NCBI RefSeq assembly: GCF_014836615.1
Contig: NZ_JACSQN010000006.1
Coordinates: forward strand, 62,001-126,000
DNA length: 64,000 nt
Direction of reading: 5' to 3'
Source: Sporosarcina quadrami
GTDB taxonomy: Bacteria > Bacillota > Bacilli > Bacillales_A > Planococcaceae
Made by a program: the position numbers and the translations under genes. Positions 8,786 to 17,951 of the stretch are shown one piece after another. Below the pieces are notes generated by a model, which saw nothing but the letters and a program-made list of their open reading frames with translations, made no database searches and had not been told where the DNA came from. Each line of letters begins with the position of its first letter. The first letter of the stretch is position 1.

Positions 8786-11737
8786 TTAATACTTTCTTAC
8801 TAATACATCGACATCAAATTCCGCATGAATACCTTGCGCATTTTGTACTGGCGAATTCCAATTCTCTACTAATTTCACTCGCATACCGCCTATTTCATTC
8901 GATAAGAGATTCACTGTCCAACTTGACCCATTCGCGTAATTATTATTTTGCGGCAATACTTCCACGACTAAATCTCCGTAACTGTAACCACTAATGCCAT
9001 CCGTATCAAAATAAACAACGTCTCGATTTGCAATTCCATTGTAAGCTACATTTTTTGCAACTGTACCGATGACAGCAGACCAGAATGCATTAGGTTCAGT
9101 ATTTGAGCGTTCTACAGTTCTCAAAGCAGTCGCCGGAATTGGGCGCTCGTTAATAAATACTTGGAAATCCGAGTTATCCACTCCTGAGACAGCTTCACTA
9201 AACGTAAATACAAGAGAATTTCCAGATACAACTTTCGCATCGATCAATTTCGGCTTAGCACTGTTGATCAATGTTACATCTCCAACACCCCGCACCTCTA
9301 CAATATTGCGGGCATTGTCACGGATATTATTTACTGTGAAGCTAGATCTTTTCGTTTCTGTAATTAAGGACGATGGAATGTGGACGGTAACGGTCACATT
9401 CGTTGCTCGATCAGCAGTTCCAACGAATGTCGTCGTTACGTATGAGCCGTATGGCAATGCTTTGCCATCCCACGTGTAATTATTGATTTCTTGGATTGTT
9501 GACAAGTCAATGCCGCTTTCATTGTCAATTGCGGTATATGTCACTCGTTGTTCTGTACCGATAGAGCTGCCTGGCTGCGTCGTTTCATTTTTAATATTTT
9601 CAACAACTGGACGAACTGTGTCATAAACGACTTCATTTGTAACTGCAAATAGCATAATCTCCAATTTGTTAGCGTTTGGACGCGATGCTTTATCCGTCAC
9701 TGTATTTTCCGGCAGACGCAATTGATAATTAGCATTCGGCAATGATTGTGTAATCGTTAGTGTATTCCCAGCAACGACCGCGTTATTGCCGTTAATCAAA
9801 TTAATTGGTGTAGAGACGCCCGTCTTTTTATTAATCGCTAATATGGACCTGTTCCCACCGAGCACGATGTCTTTAGTAAATGTGGCTACAATTTTGCCAT
9901 TCACATACTCAACTGTCGTCAAAGCAGGAGCTGTCGTATCTTTCACCATCGTCACTGTCGTCGAATACGTTTTTGCATTATTGCCTACGGTATCTTCCAC
10001 ATCGCTATCGATGAATAAAACCGCGTCGTATTTATCTGTATAGAAAATGCCTGAACCTGTGAGAATTACCGTTTTTGCATCTTTGCCGACTGATGCTGTC
10101 AACGGCAAGATTTGTCCGTTGGAATGTACAAGTCGAGCATGGTTTGCGAATGAAGATAGATTCATGTCTTTGTCGTACGTCACTTCGATACGGTTCTCGC
10201 CAAGTACTTTTACGCCGGTAACAGTCGGCGCTACAGTGTCTGCAGAAATTGTAATTTCTGCATGGACCGGATTCGGATCAGCGAAGTTGTTTTTATAGTC
10301 TTTTACATTCAACAGACGAACTTTCGCTGTCGTTCCAGCAGCAATTGCCTTGTTTGCAGTGATGATCAGCTGATTCGGATTTGTTGGACTGTTCGCTACT
10401 GTTGCAGGAATATCATTCACATAAGCGATGACACCAGCCGCATTGACGGGCTCGTCAAAGTTCACATTGAATAGATTTGTAGCTGTTTTTGCAGCAGCAG
10501 AGCCGGATACGTATTTCGGTCCAACTTTATCTTCCGCTTTTAGAATTGACGTATGTTCTTCAAACTTCTCGCCTTTTGCGGAAGTGATTGCACTTGTCGC
10601 CTTGAACGCATACTCGCCGTCAAATATCCAGTTCGCATTGATCGTCAACACTTTTCCATCTTCTGATAATGAACCCGTCAACGTCCCAGGGTTCACAGTT
10701 GCTCCGGATACCATTGTGAATGTAATATTTTTCACGTTTCCTGACGCATCAAGTACAGATGATTTAGCGACAGGCGTCGTAAAGTGGATTTGCACTTGTT
10801 TCGCATTTACTGCTTTGACGCTTGAAATGAATAAGTCGTCCGCTGCATAATCGAATTTCACTTCGATTGTCTTGTCCACTTTTGCTTCGCCTTTCGTAAG
10901 GGAAATGATATATGATCCTGCGGTTTTTCCTTCAGAAGCTTTCACTGTAATTCCTTTATCTGTCATAAGGGATGCCGCGTATTTAGTAACTGCCGCCAGT
11001 TTCGTTTCTTCTGTAGCTAATGGTCCACGAGAAACGTTGACCGTGCCTGCTTTGAGAAGATTTGCTGCCGCGTCTACAGCAACTTGGTTTTCATCGACTT
11101 TTGGTGTAATGAATGCTTCTCCTCTGAAAACGAATGACGCCATTTGGCCGCGTGTGACATGTGCATTCGGAGAGAATGTCGTAGGCGTCGTGCCTGTTGT
11201 AATTTCATGGCCATAGAGCGATCGCACAAATTCCATATGCCATTGCTTCGCGTTGATGTCTTTGAATGGCAGTTCGACATTTTCCTTGCCATCCAATTCA
11301 AAACCGAGGACAAGAATCTTCGCCATCTGCGCACGCGTCAAGCTGTCATTCGGTCGGAATGTATTGTCTTCATAACCGGAAATGATTCCAGCTTCGACGA
11401 GCGCTGCAATATATTTATAAGAAGCATGCGTTTTGCTTACGTCTTTGAAACCAGGGTTGTCCATCTTATCCAAATCTAGATCCAAGACGAGTGCAAGTAA
11501 CTTGGCAGCGTCTTGACGTGTAATGTTTTGGCCCGGTTTGAATGTGCCATCTTTGTAGCCGTCAATCATGCCTGCTGCCGAATATTTCATGACCGCTTCA
11601 TAGAAATGGTGGCTTGGAATGTCACGTACATCTGTGAATTTTTGTGTGTCTGCTTGTGTCTGGATTGGTCCTGTCGCTACGACTGCCCCCGTCATGAGTG
11701 CAGTTGCAATTGTCGCTTTAAAGATTTTGTTTCCCAT
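8786..11737 (-). CDS. Large surface-layer protein with three SLH domains
   Basis: This is a 983-residue secreted protein. The signal peptide (MGNKIFKATIATALMTGAVV, cleavage after TQA) is followed by three SLH domains at about residues 34-90, 96-150 and 157-213. Each has an F.D(V/I) opening and the GY.DGTF.P / T R.(D/Q)(A/M) core; the third is degenerate (TGTTPTTFSPNAHVTRGQM). SLH domains bind pyruvylated secondary wall polymer. The rest is a series of Ig-like beta domains resembling Bacillus SbsA/SbsC repeats (ISSVKAVNAKQVQIHFTTPV, VTGVKVLGENRIEVTYDKDM, LTTVEYVNGKIVATFTKDI, LIDAKVVSGNSLVFTFSEAV). Size and strong expression signals (GGGGGAATG, consensus-like promoter) fit a main S-layer or S-layer-associated protein. 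Confidence 0.9.
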   Translation of the reverse strand: MGNKIFKATIATALMTGAVVATGPIQTQADTQKFTDVRDIPSHHFYEAVMKYSAAGMIDGYKDGTFKPGQNITRQDAAKLLALVLDLDLDKMDNPGFKDVSKTHASYKYIAALVEAGIISGYEDNTFRPNDSLTRAQMAKILVLGFELDGKENVELPFKDINAKQWHMEFVRSLYGHEITTGTTPTTFSPNAHVTRGQMASFVFRGEAFITPKVDENQVAVDAAANLLKAGTVNVSRGPLATEETKLAAVTKYAASLMTDKGITVKASEGKTAGSYIISLTKGEAKVDKTIEVKFDYAADDLFISSVKAVNAKQVQIHFTTPVAKSSVLDASGNVKNITFTMVSGATVNPGTLTGSLSEDGKVLTINANWIFDGEYAFKATSAITSAKGEKFEEHTSILKAEDKVGPKYVSGSAAAKTATNLFNVNFDEPVNAAGVIAYVNDIPATVANSPTNPNQLIITANKAIAAGTTAKVRLLNVKDYKNNFADPNPVHAEITISADTVAPTVTGVKVLGENRIEVTYDKDMNLSSFANHARLVHSNGQILPLTASVGKDAKTVILTGSGIFYTDKYDAVLFIDSDVEDTVGNNAKTYSTTVTMVKDTTAPALTTVEYVNGKIVATFTKDIVLGGNRSILAINKKTGVSTPINLINGNNAVVAGNTLTITQSLPNANYQLRLPENTVTDKASRPNANKLEIMLFAVTNEVVYDTVRPVVENIKNETTQPGSSIGTEQRVTYTAIDNESGIDLSTIQEINNYTWDGKALPYGSYVTTTFVGTADRATNVTVTVHIPSSLITETKRSSFTVNNIRDNARNIVEVRGVGDVTLINSAKPKLIDAKVVSGNSLVFTFSEAVSGVDNSDFQVFINERPIPATALRTVERSNTEPNAFWSAVIGTVAKNVAYNGIANRDVVYFDTDGISGYSYGDLVVEVLPQNNNYANGSSWTVNLLSNEIGGMRVKLVENWNSPVQNAQGIHAEFDVDVLVRKY

Positions 11738-11809
11738 TTTGCATTCCCCCGATTTTTGTATGTTTCTATAGGAATTTGTAGATTAATAGTCAGCTAGATA
11801 GCTAACTTT

Positions 11810-11838
11810 AGTATAAAAGAATTGGAAAATTAGTGCAA
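11810..11838 (-). promoter_or_regulatory. Sigma-A promoter of the SLH protein gene
   Basis: TTGCAC (11838-11833) and TATACT (11815-11810) are separated by exactly 17 bp on the minus strand, which predicts a leader of about 65 nt before the ATG at 11737. Confidence 0.7.
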
Positions 11839-11852
11839 CTTTTCATTACAGT

Positions 11853-11885
11853 AAAAAGCCCTCCGCCCGATTATTTCGGCAGAGG
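11853..11885 (-). terminator. Terminator of the 11909-12871 gene
   Basis: CCTCTGCC / GGCGGAGG stem with one G-T pair, then GCTTTTT on the minus strand, directly after the upstream gene's stop and before the S-layer promoter. Confidence 0.85.
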
Positions 11886-11908
11886 ACAGTGTGTTTCAGC
11901 AACGCTTT

Positions 11909-12871
11909 TTATTCCATCAAATCGTCAACAAAGCTAACAGGTACATATGTCGTCCATTTTTCAAGAAGCGCTGGTGCTTCTTCGAACTGGCGAAGAGCTT
12001 TGTTGTAACCGTATTTCTTTTCTCCACGCGTAATTGTGAATGAACGCGCTTCGCCTTCTTTGGAAACGATCGCGCCGTTTCCAGTCGATTTCACTTTATA
12101 GCCCAACTCTTCAGCGATTGCGCGAAGAGGAACCATTTTGACGCCATTCACCATTTTGTGGTTAGCAGCAATGATTGCGTCAACTGCAGCGTCCGTTTCC
12201 GGAGTTTCAGGTTCAGGCGTTACTTCAGGTTTTTCAGGCTCAGGAGTTGGTTCAACTTCGTCCATCGCGCCATCTAATACGACGATTTTCTCAGGCGGTG
12301 TCTGTGCAGGGATGCTCCTTGTCGTAATTGTATAGAAAACGAGAAGATCTTTGCCTTTCAAGTCGTCCATTTTCACTTCTTTGCCAGAGACACTGGACAG
12401 TTCCGTTTTCTCGCCGACATTCAATTTCAATGAAAGTTCTTCACTGAATAGCTCTTCATCAAATGTACCTACCGCAACGCTACCCTTGTCGTCTTTTTCA
12501 ACGATGACGACTTCAGGGTTGTATTGTGGCGGATAGATCGCCAACATCGGATTGTCTGCATCTGTGTAAATTGTCACTTTGTCGCCTTTTGCAAGGTCAA
12601 CCTTGTTACCACTGTTGTCGAAAACTAACGTATTTTTCGTCACGAAGAATGCAGCAGGCTTGTCTTCATACGTGATTGTGTAGAACGTGGAATTTTCACG
12701 TTTCTCAACACTATCGATCGTACCTTCTGTTTTAATGAACGACGGAGTCATCTCCTTCTCATTCTCCTTCACGTCATCTTGAGCAAAAACGATTGCTGGT
12801 GTTAGCGCGCTGCCGACCAGTAGTGCCGACATTGCGAATGGCATTGCTTTGTTTTTCTTCAAATCTAACAT
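11909..12871 (-). CDS. Secreted protein with Pro/Glu/Thr linker and copper-amine-oxidase-like C-terminal domain
   Basis: This 320-residue protein starts behind AAAGGAGATGTTAG. A signal peptide (to about residue 31, VFAQDD) leads into a beta-rich domain (TEGTIDSVEKRENSTFYTITYEDKPAAFF). A PTPEPEKPEVTPEPETPETD-like spacer comes next at about residues 205-228. The C-terminus is a Cu_amine_oxidN1-type domain with the typical VNGVKMVPLRAIAEELGY core and YVPVSFV end. Such domains are common in Firmicute surface proteins and are thought to bind wall or other proteins; no amine oxidase is present. It lies upstream of the S-layer gene, each with its own terminator, so the two may be co-regulated but are not clearly one operon. 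Confidence 0.8.
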   Translation of the reverse strand: MLDLKKNKAMPFAMSALLVGSALTPAIVFAQDDVKENEKEMTPSFIKTEGTIDSVEKRENSTFYTITYEDKPAAFFVTKNTLVFDNSGNKVDLAKGDKVTIYTDADNPMLAIYPPQYNPEVVIVEKDDKGSVAVGTFDEELFSEELSLKLNVGEKTELSSVSGKEVKMDDLKGKDLLVFYTITTRSIPAQTPPEKIVVLDGAMDEVEPTPEPEKPEVTPEPETPETDAAVDAIIAANHKMVNGVKMVPLRAIAEELGYKVKSTGNGAIVSKEGEARSFTITRGEKKYGYNKALRQFEEAPALLEKWTTYVPVSFVDDLME

Positions 12872-13023
12872 CTCCTTTAAATTGTACTCATATGAGTAGT
12901 CGTTTCAAATTGGATAAAGTTACATATATTTTCGGTTAAACTTTCCATTGTATGTTTACCCCGATTGGGGGTGTTTATAACGGATTTTTCGCTTTAAATT
13001 GGCGAGTCGGTGGTATGAGTGCT

Positions 13024-13052
13024 GTTGTACGAGTGCCAGTCACTCACACAAC
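13024..13052 (+). repeat. REP-like hairpin, copy A
   Basis: GTTGTACGAGTG / CACTCACACAAC pair at 10 of 12 positions around the loop CCAGT. It belongs to the dispersed family with core GTGCCAGTCACTCACACAA. Confidence 0.85.
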
Positions 13053-13063
13053 TCACATACAAC

Positions 13064-13147
13064 TTTATCGATTGAATAATTTTTTATATCGATCGGATAG
13101 CTCATTATATCGATCGAATAATTGTGTATATCGATTGAATAGAAGAT
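13064..13147 (+). repeat. Four tandem 21-bp repeats (TATATCGATYGAATA core)
   Basis: Units at 13064, 13085, 13106 and 13127 each have 21 bases and share TATATCGATCGAATA or a close variant followed by 6 variable bases. Each unit contains the palindrome ATCGAT. There are no spacers, so this is not a CRISPR. With a period of two helical turns, a protein-binding array or simple slippage product are both possible. Confidence 0.85.
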
Positions 13148-13181
13148 TTTATCACCATTTCATGACCTACTACCTAGGTAA

Positions 13182-13210
13182 TTGCACGGGTGCCAGTCAC
13201 TCACACAACT
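13182..13210 (+). repeat. REP-like hairpin, copy B
   Basis: TTGCACGGGTG-CCAGT-CACTCACACAA, with a G-T pair in the inner stem and weaker pairing outside. It ends about 40 bp from the stop of the GntR gene. Confidence 0.85.
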
Positions 13211-13246
13211 CTCACACAAATTGCATGCGTACCAATCACACACCCC

Positions 13247-13921
13247 TCAAAATAAGTCCTCCACATTTTTAAATTCCTTGATTTTGCTCGATAAGCTTAC
13301 AATCGCTTGCTCAAAGTGCTCATGCAGCAGTGAATCTACTTCGGTCATACTCCCTATCTTTAAAGCTTCCATAATGAGCGTATGCTCTTCTGGACTTTTC
13401 GCGGAGAATGGACCTTCATCGAAATAGGAATCGAAAAGGATAAGATAAATATCCGTTTTGTCGAGCAATGTCCCGATGAATTCATTTAGAAATCGGTTGC
13501 CGCACTTGCTTGTAATGTTCGTATGAAATTCTTTGTTTGCAGTAAGGTACGCATTTATATCTTTATTCTCAAGGGCTATTTTTTCGTTTACAATACAGCT
13601 TTTCATTGCCTCAAAATCAGCTGGAATGAACGCTTCAATTGCCAGTTTCGCAGCCATCGTTTCCAACTCTCTTCTAAGAGTGTACGCTTGGATGACCTCA
13701 TCCATTGTCGGGTTCACTACGAACGCACCTCTATTCGGGATGATGTCGACCAACCCCTGCGCGGATAACTTTTGAATGGCATTCCTCACAGGAGTCCGGC
13801 TCACATTCATTTTAGTGGAGATATTCAATTCCACGAGTTGTGTGCCGGGTGCCAATTCCCTATGTAAAATAGCGAGCCGAAGCCTTTCGAAAACGATTTG
13901 TTCGACGGGTTGTTTAGTCAT
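13247..13921 (-). CDS. GntR-family transcriptional regulator (FadR/FCD type)
   Basis: The protein has 224 residues. An N-terminal winged helix (residues about 8-72: IVFERLRLAILHRELAPGTQL ... VSRTPVRNAIQKLSAQGLVDIIPNRGAFV) is followed by an all-helical FCD effector domain with metal-ligand-like residues (LRRELETMAAKLA, NKEFHTNI, EEHTLIMEALK). FCD regulators respond to small carboxylates or amino-acid derivatives. It is divergent from the YfcC carrier / amidohydrolase / dehydrogenase operon, so it is probably the regulator of that operon and of itself. The ligand is unknown. Confidence 0.9.
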   Translation of the reverse strand: MTKQPVEQIVFERLRLAILHRELAPGTQLVELNISTKMNVSRTPVRNAIQKLSAQGLVDIIPNRGAFVVNPTMDEVIQAYTLRRELETMAAKLAIEAFIPADFEAMKSCIVNEKIALENKDINAYLTANKEFHTNITSKCGNRFLNEFIGTLLDKTDIYLILFDSYFDEGPFSAKSPEEHTLIMEALKIGSMTEVDSLLHEHFEQAIVSLSSKIKEFKNVEDLF

Positions 13922-13974
13922 AAATATATCTCCTTTATCGTTTTAAGTTTTCTGAACTGCTTGACTACTAAATT

Positions 13975-13994
13975 AGTATACTCTAACATATACT
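13975..13994. promoter_or_regulatory. Possible GntR operator
   Basis: An AGTATA-N8-TATACT inverted repeat lies in the divergent promoter region between the GntR gene and the carrier operon. The position fits an operator; the sequence alone does not prove one. Confidence 0.35.
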
Positions 13995-14039
13995 CAAAGG
14001 ATTGTACTACAATTTTGATGAACACGACCACAACTATTT

Positions 14040-14053
14040 TGTAAGCGCTTTAT
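14040..14053 (+). promoter_or_regulatory. Possible cre (CcpA) site
   Basis: TGTAAGCGCTTTAT agrees with the catabolite-responsive element pattern TGWAANCGNTNWCA except at the end. It lies about 32 bp before the carrier start, which would fit carbon catabolite control of this operon. Confidence 0.5.
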
Positions 14054-14084
14054 TTAAATAAAAAATTGAACAGGAGGAGAAAAA

Positions 14085-15467
14085 TTGAAGATTAAAATGC
14101 CGCATACGTTTGTGCTATTATTTTTAATCATCATTGTAGTCGCTATTGCAACATATGTCATCCCTGCTGGAGTGTACGAAAAAGTAATGAATCCGGAGAC
14201 TGGCGTTGAAGAGGTGGATTCGGAGTCGTACAAGCGAGTTGAACAGACACCTGTTCCTCCTGCAGACATTTTCAGAGCAGTGCCTCGTGGTATGGGAGAA
14301 GCGGGATGGATTATTTTCCTGATTTTCATTATCGGCGGGTCTTTCGGAATGATTAACGCGACCGGTGCCATTCAAGCCGGAATCTCGAAAATGGTTCTCA
14401 GTCTTCAGGATAAAGAGAAACTGATCATCCCGCTCACATTACTCGTTTTCTCTCTAGGCGGCGCAACGTTTGGGATGGCGGAGTCTACGCTGATTTTCAT
14501 TCCGATGGGTGTTATTTTAGCTAGAAGTTTGAAAATGGATGCTATCACGGGAATGGCAATGGTGTTCATTGGCGCGATGGCGGGCTTTTCAGGTGGATTC
14601 CTGAATCCCTTTACAGTCGGTGTCGCACAAGAGTTAGCCGGGCTTCCCCTGTTTTCAGGAATTGTATTGCGGATTATTGTACAACTTGTTCTCGTAACAA
14701 TTGCTTCCATTTATATTATCCGCTACTCTTCCAGAGTGAAAAAAGATCCTAGTTACAGTTTGATTGCGGACATAGAACGCGAAGCATTGTTGAATGAAAA
14801 GATTGATGATGTCGTCTTTACAGCACGTCATAAATTAGTGTTGCTAGTTGTCGGACTTGGATTCGGATTGATTATTTATGGTGTGTTCAACGGTTGGAGC
14901 ACAAGTACTGATCTGGCTGCCATTTTCCTTGCAGTCGGAATAGTCGCAGCACTTATCGGAGGGCATTCTCCTAATACACTTGCAGAGAACTTTATTAATG
15001 GCGCGCGTGATCTTACGTATGGCGCGTTAATTGTCGGGCTTGCTCGTGGAATTGTCGTCGTCCTGCAAGACGGTCAGATCATCGACACAATCATTTATGC
15101 ATCCGCCAATCTGCTTTCTTGGCTTCCTAGCTATTTATCTGCCTCAGGAATGTTCGTCTTCCAATTGTTCCTGAACTTTTTCATCCCTTCCGGAAGTGGT
15201 CAAGCAGCAACAACGATTCCAATTATGGCGCCGCTTGGAGATTTGCTAGGCGTTTCAAGACAAAGTGTCGTGTTGGCGTACCAGATGGGAGACGGTTTCA
15301 CGAACGCTATCTTCCCGACTTCAGCTATTTTGATGGCTGGTCTAAGTGTCGCTAAAATCCCGTATGGCAAATGGGTGAGATGGGTTTTACCACTCATGAT
15401 CTGGTGGGCGATCGCCGGGATTATCGTAATGATTATTAGTGTTTTGATTAACTACGGGCCATTTTAA
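14085..15467 (+). CDS. YfcC-family (DcuC/AbgT-like) membrane carrier
   Basis: The gene begins with TTG at 14085, preceded by CAGGAGGAGAAAAA. The 460-residue product has about twelve hydrophobic segments, from residues 8-26 (VLLFLIIIVVAIATYVIPAGVY, the family's typical first helix ending in IPAG) to the C-terminus. A soluble loop with EKVMNPETGVEEVD and the DIFRAVPRGM motif follows the first helix, and the family-typical FFIPSGSGQAATTIPIMAPL re-entrant segment is near residue 365. YfcC-family carriers move amino acids or short carboxylates. With an amidohydrolase and a dehydrogenase downstream, the substrate is probably an N-acylated or modified amino acid. First gene of a three-gene operon. 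Confidence 0.87.
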   Translation: MKIKMPHTFVLLFLIIIVVAIATYVIPAGVYEKVMNPETGVEEVDSESYKRVEQTPVPPADIFRAVPRGMGEAGWIIFLIFIIGGSFGMINATGAIQAGISKMVLSLQDKEKLIIPLTLLVFSLGGATFGMAESTLIFIPMGVILARSLKMDAITGMAMVFIGAMAGFSGGFLNPFTVGVAQELAGLPLFSGIVLRIIVQLVLVTIASIYIIRYSSRVKKDPSYSLIADIEREALLNEKIDDVVFTARHKLVLLVVGLGFGLIIYGVFNGWSTSTDLAAIFLAVGIVAALIGGHSPNTLAENFINGARDLTYGALIVGLARGIVVVLQDGQIIDTIIYASANLLSWLPSYLSASGMFVFQLFLNFFIPSGSGQAATTIPIMAPLGDLLGVSRQSVVLAYQMGDGFTNAIFPTSAILMAGLSVAKIPYGKWVRWVLPLMIWWAIAGIIVMIISVLINYGPF

Positions 15468-15504
15468 TGAACCTACAACTATGTACTACCCAAGGAGGAC
15501 TTCT

Positions 15505-16707
15505 ATGTACAACAAACTCACTACCTTATTAGCACAACAGTATACCGAAATGGTCGGGATACGGCGTGACTTCCATATGCATCCGGAGCTATCTTTTCAA
15601 GAAGTACGGACACCGAAAATCATCGTGAATTACTTGGAAGATCTCGGTATAAATGTGAGGATCGATGTCGGTAAACACGGTGGAGGATGTGGAGTTGTCG
15701 GAACTCTAAAAGGCGTTGCCCCTGGTCCGACAATCGCTTTCCGTGCAGACTTTGATGCACTGCCGATTACAGACCAAAAGGATGTCGCGTACAAATCAAC
15801 AGTAGACGGCGTAATGCATGCTTGTGGGCACGATATTCATACTGCCGCTTTACTCGGGGTAGCGAAAGTGTTGGCTTCATTCCAAAAAGAGCTGCATGGA
15901 ACTGTCGTCTTCGTATTTCAATTTGCTGAAGAAGCGGATGCAGGCGGGGCAAAGCCGATGATTGAGGACGGCTGCCTCGATGGAGTAGATAAAATCTATG
16001 GGGCGCACGTCTGGTCCGAATTGCCGATTGGAACAGTCGGAGTCCGCGACGGTGCAGCAATGGCTTCATACGATGGATTTGAAATTACCATTATCGGCAG
16101 TGGCGGACACGGAGCAAAGCCCTATGAAACAATCGATCCAATTGTGCTCGGCAGTCAACTCGTCATTAATTTACAAACGATTGTTTCTAGAAGAGTGAAC
16201 CCTGTCGACCCGGCAGTCGTCACAATCGGTTCTTTCCATAGCGGAAGTGCAGGGAGCATTATTCCCGACACGAGTGAGATTGTTGGAACAGTTAGGACAT
16301 TCAACCCTGAAGTCCGCAAGCAAATTGAAAAGGAAATCTATCTGATTGTAAAAGCCACATGCGACTTGGCGGGAGCTACATTCAAGTTGAATTATGTACA
16401 TGGGTATCCTGTATTGCAAAATGACAGTGAAGCGGTGAAAGACGTGCAAACCGTCGTTTCAGAACGTTTGACAGACTATCAATTACTGGATATGGATATG
16501 GTTTTGGCAGCTGAAGATTTCGCTTATTATTTACAACAAAAACCAGGGGCGTTCTTCTTTGTCGGCGGTCGCAATGAACAACTGAACGCCATCTACCCTC
16601 ATCATCACGCAAAATTTGATGTGGATGAGAAGTCTTTGCTCATCATTGGGGATGTTTTCCTTGGTCTTGTGGTCGCCAATGGTCTATTAGGAAACAATTC
16701 CGCTTAA
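15505..16707 (+). CDS. M20-family amidohydrolase (N-acyl-amino acid / hippurate hydrolase type)
   Basis: The start is ATG 15505 (MYNKLTTLLAQQY) with CCAAGGAGGACTTCT directly before it; an in-frame ATG 24 bases upstream lacks a site. The 400-residue cytosolic enzyme shows M20D features: RRDFHMHPELSFQE, FRADFDALPI, the metal site MHACGHDIHTAALLG, the catalytic pair in FQFAEEADAGGAKPMIEDG, the lid segment IIGSGGHGAKP, and the last metal His in the GGRNEQLNAIYPHHHAKFDVDE region. It hydrolyses an amide bond of an acyl or aryl amino acid. It lies 37 bp after the carrier stop, so uptake and hydrolysis are linked. Confidence 0.9.
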   Translation: MYNKLTTLLAQQYTEMVGIRRDFHMHPELSFQEVRTPKIIVNYLEDLGINVRIDVGKHGGGCGVVGTLKGVAPGPTIAFRADFDALPITDQKDVAYKSTVDGVMHACGHDIHTAALLGVAKVLASFQKELHGTVVFVFQFAEEADAGGAKPMIEDGCLDGVDKIYGAHVWSELPIGTVGVRDGAAMASYDGFEITIIGSGGHGAKPYETIDPIVLGSQLVINLQTIVSRRVNPVDPAVVTIGSFHSGSAGSIIPDTSEIVGTVRTFNPEVRKQIEKEIYLIVKATCDLAGATFKLNYVHGYPVLQNDSEAVKDVQTVVSERLTDYQLLDMDMVLAAEDFAYYLQQKPGAFFFVGGRNEQLNAIYPHHHAKFDVDEKSLLIIGDVFLGLVVANGLLGNNSA

Positions 16708-16779
16708 ATAACAACTTGTACAGCGGGGTAAAATGCCTTTGATTAAATAATAGCTTAGCTGAAATAGGAGTGAATTCAT

Positions 16780-17943
16780 ATGCATGTGACAGTACTTGGT
16801 ACGGGTATGATCGGAAGGACAGTCGTTCGTGAAATTGTCAATTTTCCGCTCATAACAAAAGTTACAGTCGTCGATATGAACGAAAATAACATTGATGATT
16901 GTGTAGCGAGTGTCAATAATCCTAAATTGGAAGGTCGAGTTTCATCACTTGAGACGGAAGAAACGATTGTTAGACTGTTGACGGGTGCTGATTTGGCAAT
17001 TGCCTGCCTCCCCCACTCCTTGAGCATGACTGTTGTGAAGGCGGCGATCAAGGCTAAATGTCATCTCGTCGATTTGGTAGGGTCCATGTATAACGAAAAA
17101 ATGACGTTTGATGAAGCGGCAAAAGAAGCAGGGGTCATCATCGTTCCAGGGTGCGGTGTGTCGCCTGGCATCACAAATTTCCTCGCAGCACAAGGTATAC
17201 ACATGCTCGATGAAGCGGAAGAAGCCGTCATGATTTGCGGCGGCAATCCACGTTATCCTGTGGAACCGTTGAATTACCAAGTCGTTTTCCGTCCGGAAAG
17301 CCTATTCGGTCTTTATACGAAACCTTCACTCACTGTCCAGAATGGTCAACTCGTGGAGATGCTGCCATTTTCGGGATTTGAGAAGATGCAATTCCCTGCA
17401 CCATTTGGTGATTGTGAATCTGTCATTACGGACGGACACAGCACGGTGTATACGCTGAAAGATAAAGTTAGCAATCTCTACGAAAAGACCGTTCGCTACC
17501 CCGGACACTGGGGAAAAATGATGATGTTAAGCGAACTCGGCTTTTTTGACAATGCCCCAGTGGATGTGAACGGAGTGCCAACTTCTCCGCGTAAAGTGAC
17601 CGAAACGCTTCTTGAACGTAAAATGAAAGGTACATCGAATGAGGATATTACCGCTTTACGGGTGATCGTCAGTGGTTTTAAAGATGATGAACACGTAACG
17701 TACACGTGGGAAATGCTTGATTTCTATGACAATGAAAGAAATATTACTTCCATGGCGAAAACAACCGCTTTACCTGCCGCTATAACTGCAAAGTGGATTC
17801 TGGCAAGGAAGTTTGACAAGGTAGGTATCTTGCCGTTGGAACGGCTCATTATCGGCGAACATTTCCTTCCGTTTGTGCAAGATTTAAAGGAAGCTGGTAT
17901 TGATATTACCTTTAAAGAAAGCGTAGGAATGTCCTCTTTATAA
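16780..17943 (+). CDS. Saccharopine dehydrogenase-like NAD(P)-binding protein
   Basis: The 387-residue protein begins with a Rossmann fold (VTVLGTGMIGRTVVREI, GxGxxG). Its middle and C-terminal parts resemble the saccharopine dehydrogenase / lysine-6-dehydrogenase family (HSLSMTVVKAAIKAKCHLVDLVGSMYN, IIVPGCGVSPGITNFLAAQG, VRYPGHWGKMMML, TALPAAITAKWI). Family members oxidise or reduce amino acids at a secondary amine or epsilon-amino group. In this operon it would act on the amino acid released by the M20 enzyme. Last gene of the operon, followed by a strong terminator. Substrate unknown. Confidence 0.85.
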   Translation: MHVTVLGTGMIGRTVVREIVNFPLITKVTVVDMNENNIDDCVASVNNPKLEGRVSSLETEETIVRLLTGADLAIACLPHSLSMTVVKAAIKAKCHLVDLVGSMYNEKMTFDEAAKEAGVIIVPGCGVSPGITNFLAAQGIHMLDEAEEAVMICGGNPRYPVEPLNYQVVFRPESLFGLYTKPSLTVQNGQLVEMLPFSGFEKMQFPAPFGDCESVITDGHSTVYTLKDKVSNLYEKTVRYPGHWGKMMMLSELGFFDNAPVDVNGVPTSPRKVTETLLERKMKGTSNEDITALRVIVSGFKDDEHVTYTWEMLDFYDNERNITSMAKTTALPAAITAKWILARKFDKVGILPLERLIIGEHFLPFVQDLKEAGIDITFKESVGMSSL

Positions 17944-17951
17944 AACAAGTA

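Larger units (their letters stand above)
12872..13246. other. Repeat-rich intergenic region
   Basis: This 375-bp stretch has no gene. It holds two REP-like hairpins in the same orientation on either side of four tandem 21-bp repeats, listed separately. Confidence 0.8.

Noticed and set aside
9069..11216. Several plus-strand frames of 70-140 codons
   Set aside because: All are shadows of the S-layer gene on the other strand; the S-layer gene has domains, signal peptide and promoter.
13064..13147. Tandem 21-bp repeats as a possible CRISPR
   Set aside because: The units follow each other without unique spacers, and no cas gene is present.
12952..13272. 106-codon frame across the repeats
   Set aside because: It is made mainly of REP and tandem-repeat translation and has no ribosome binding site.
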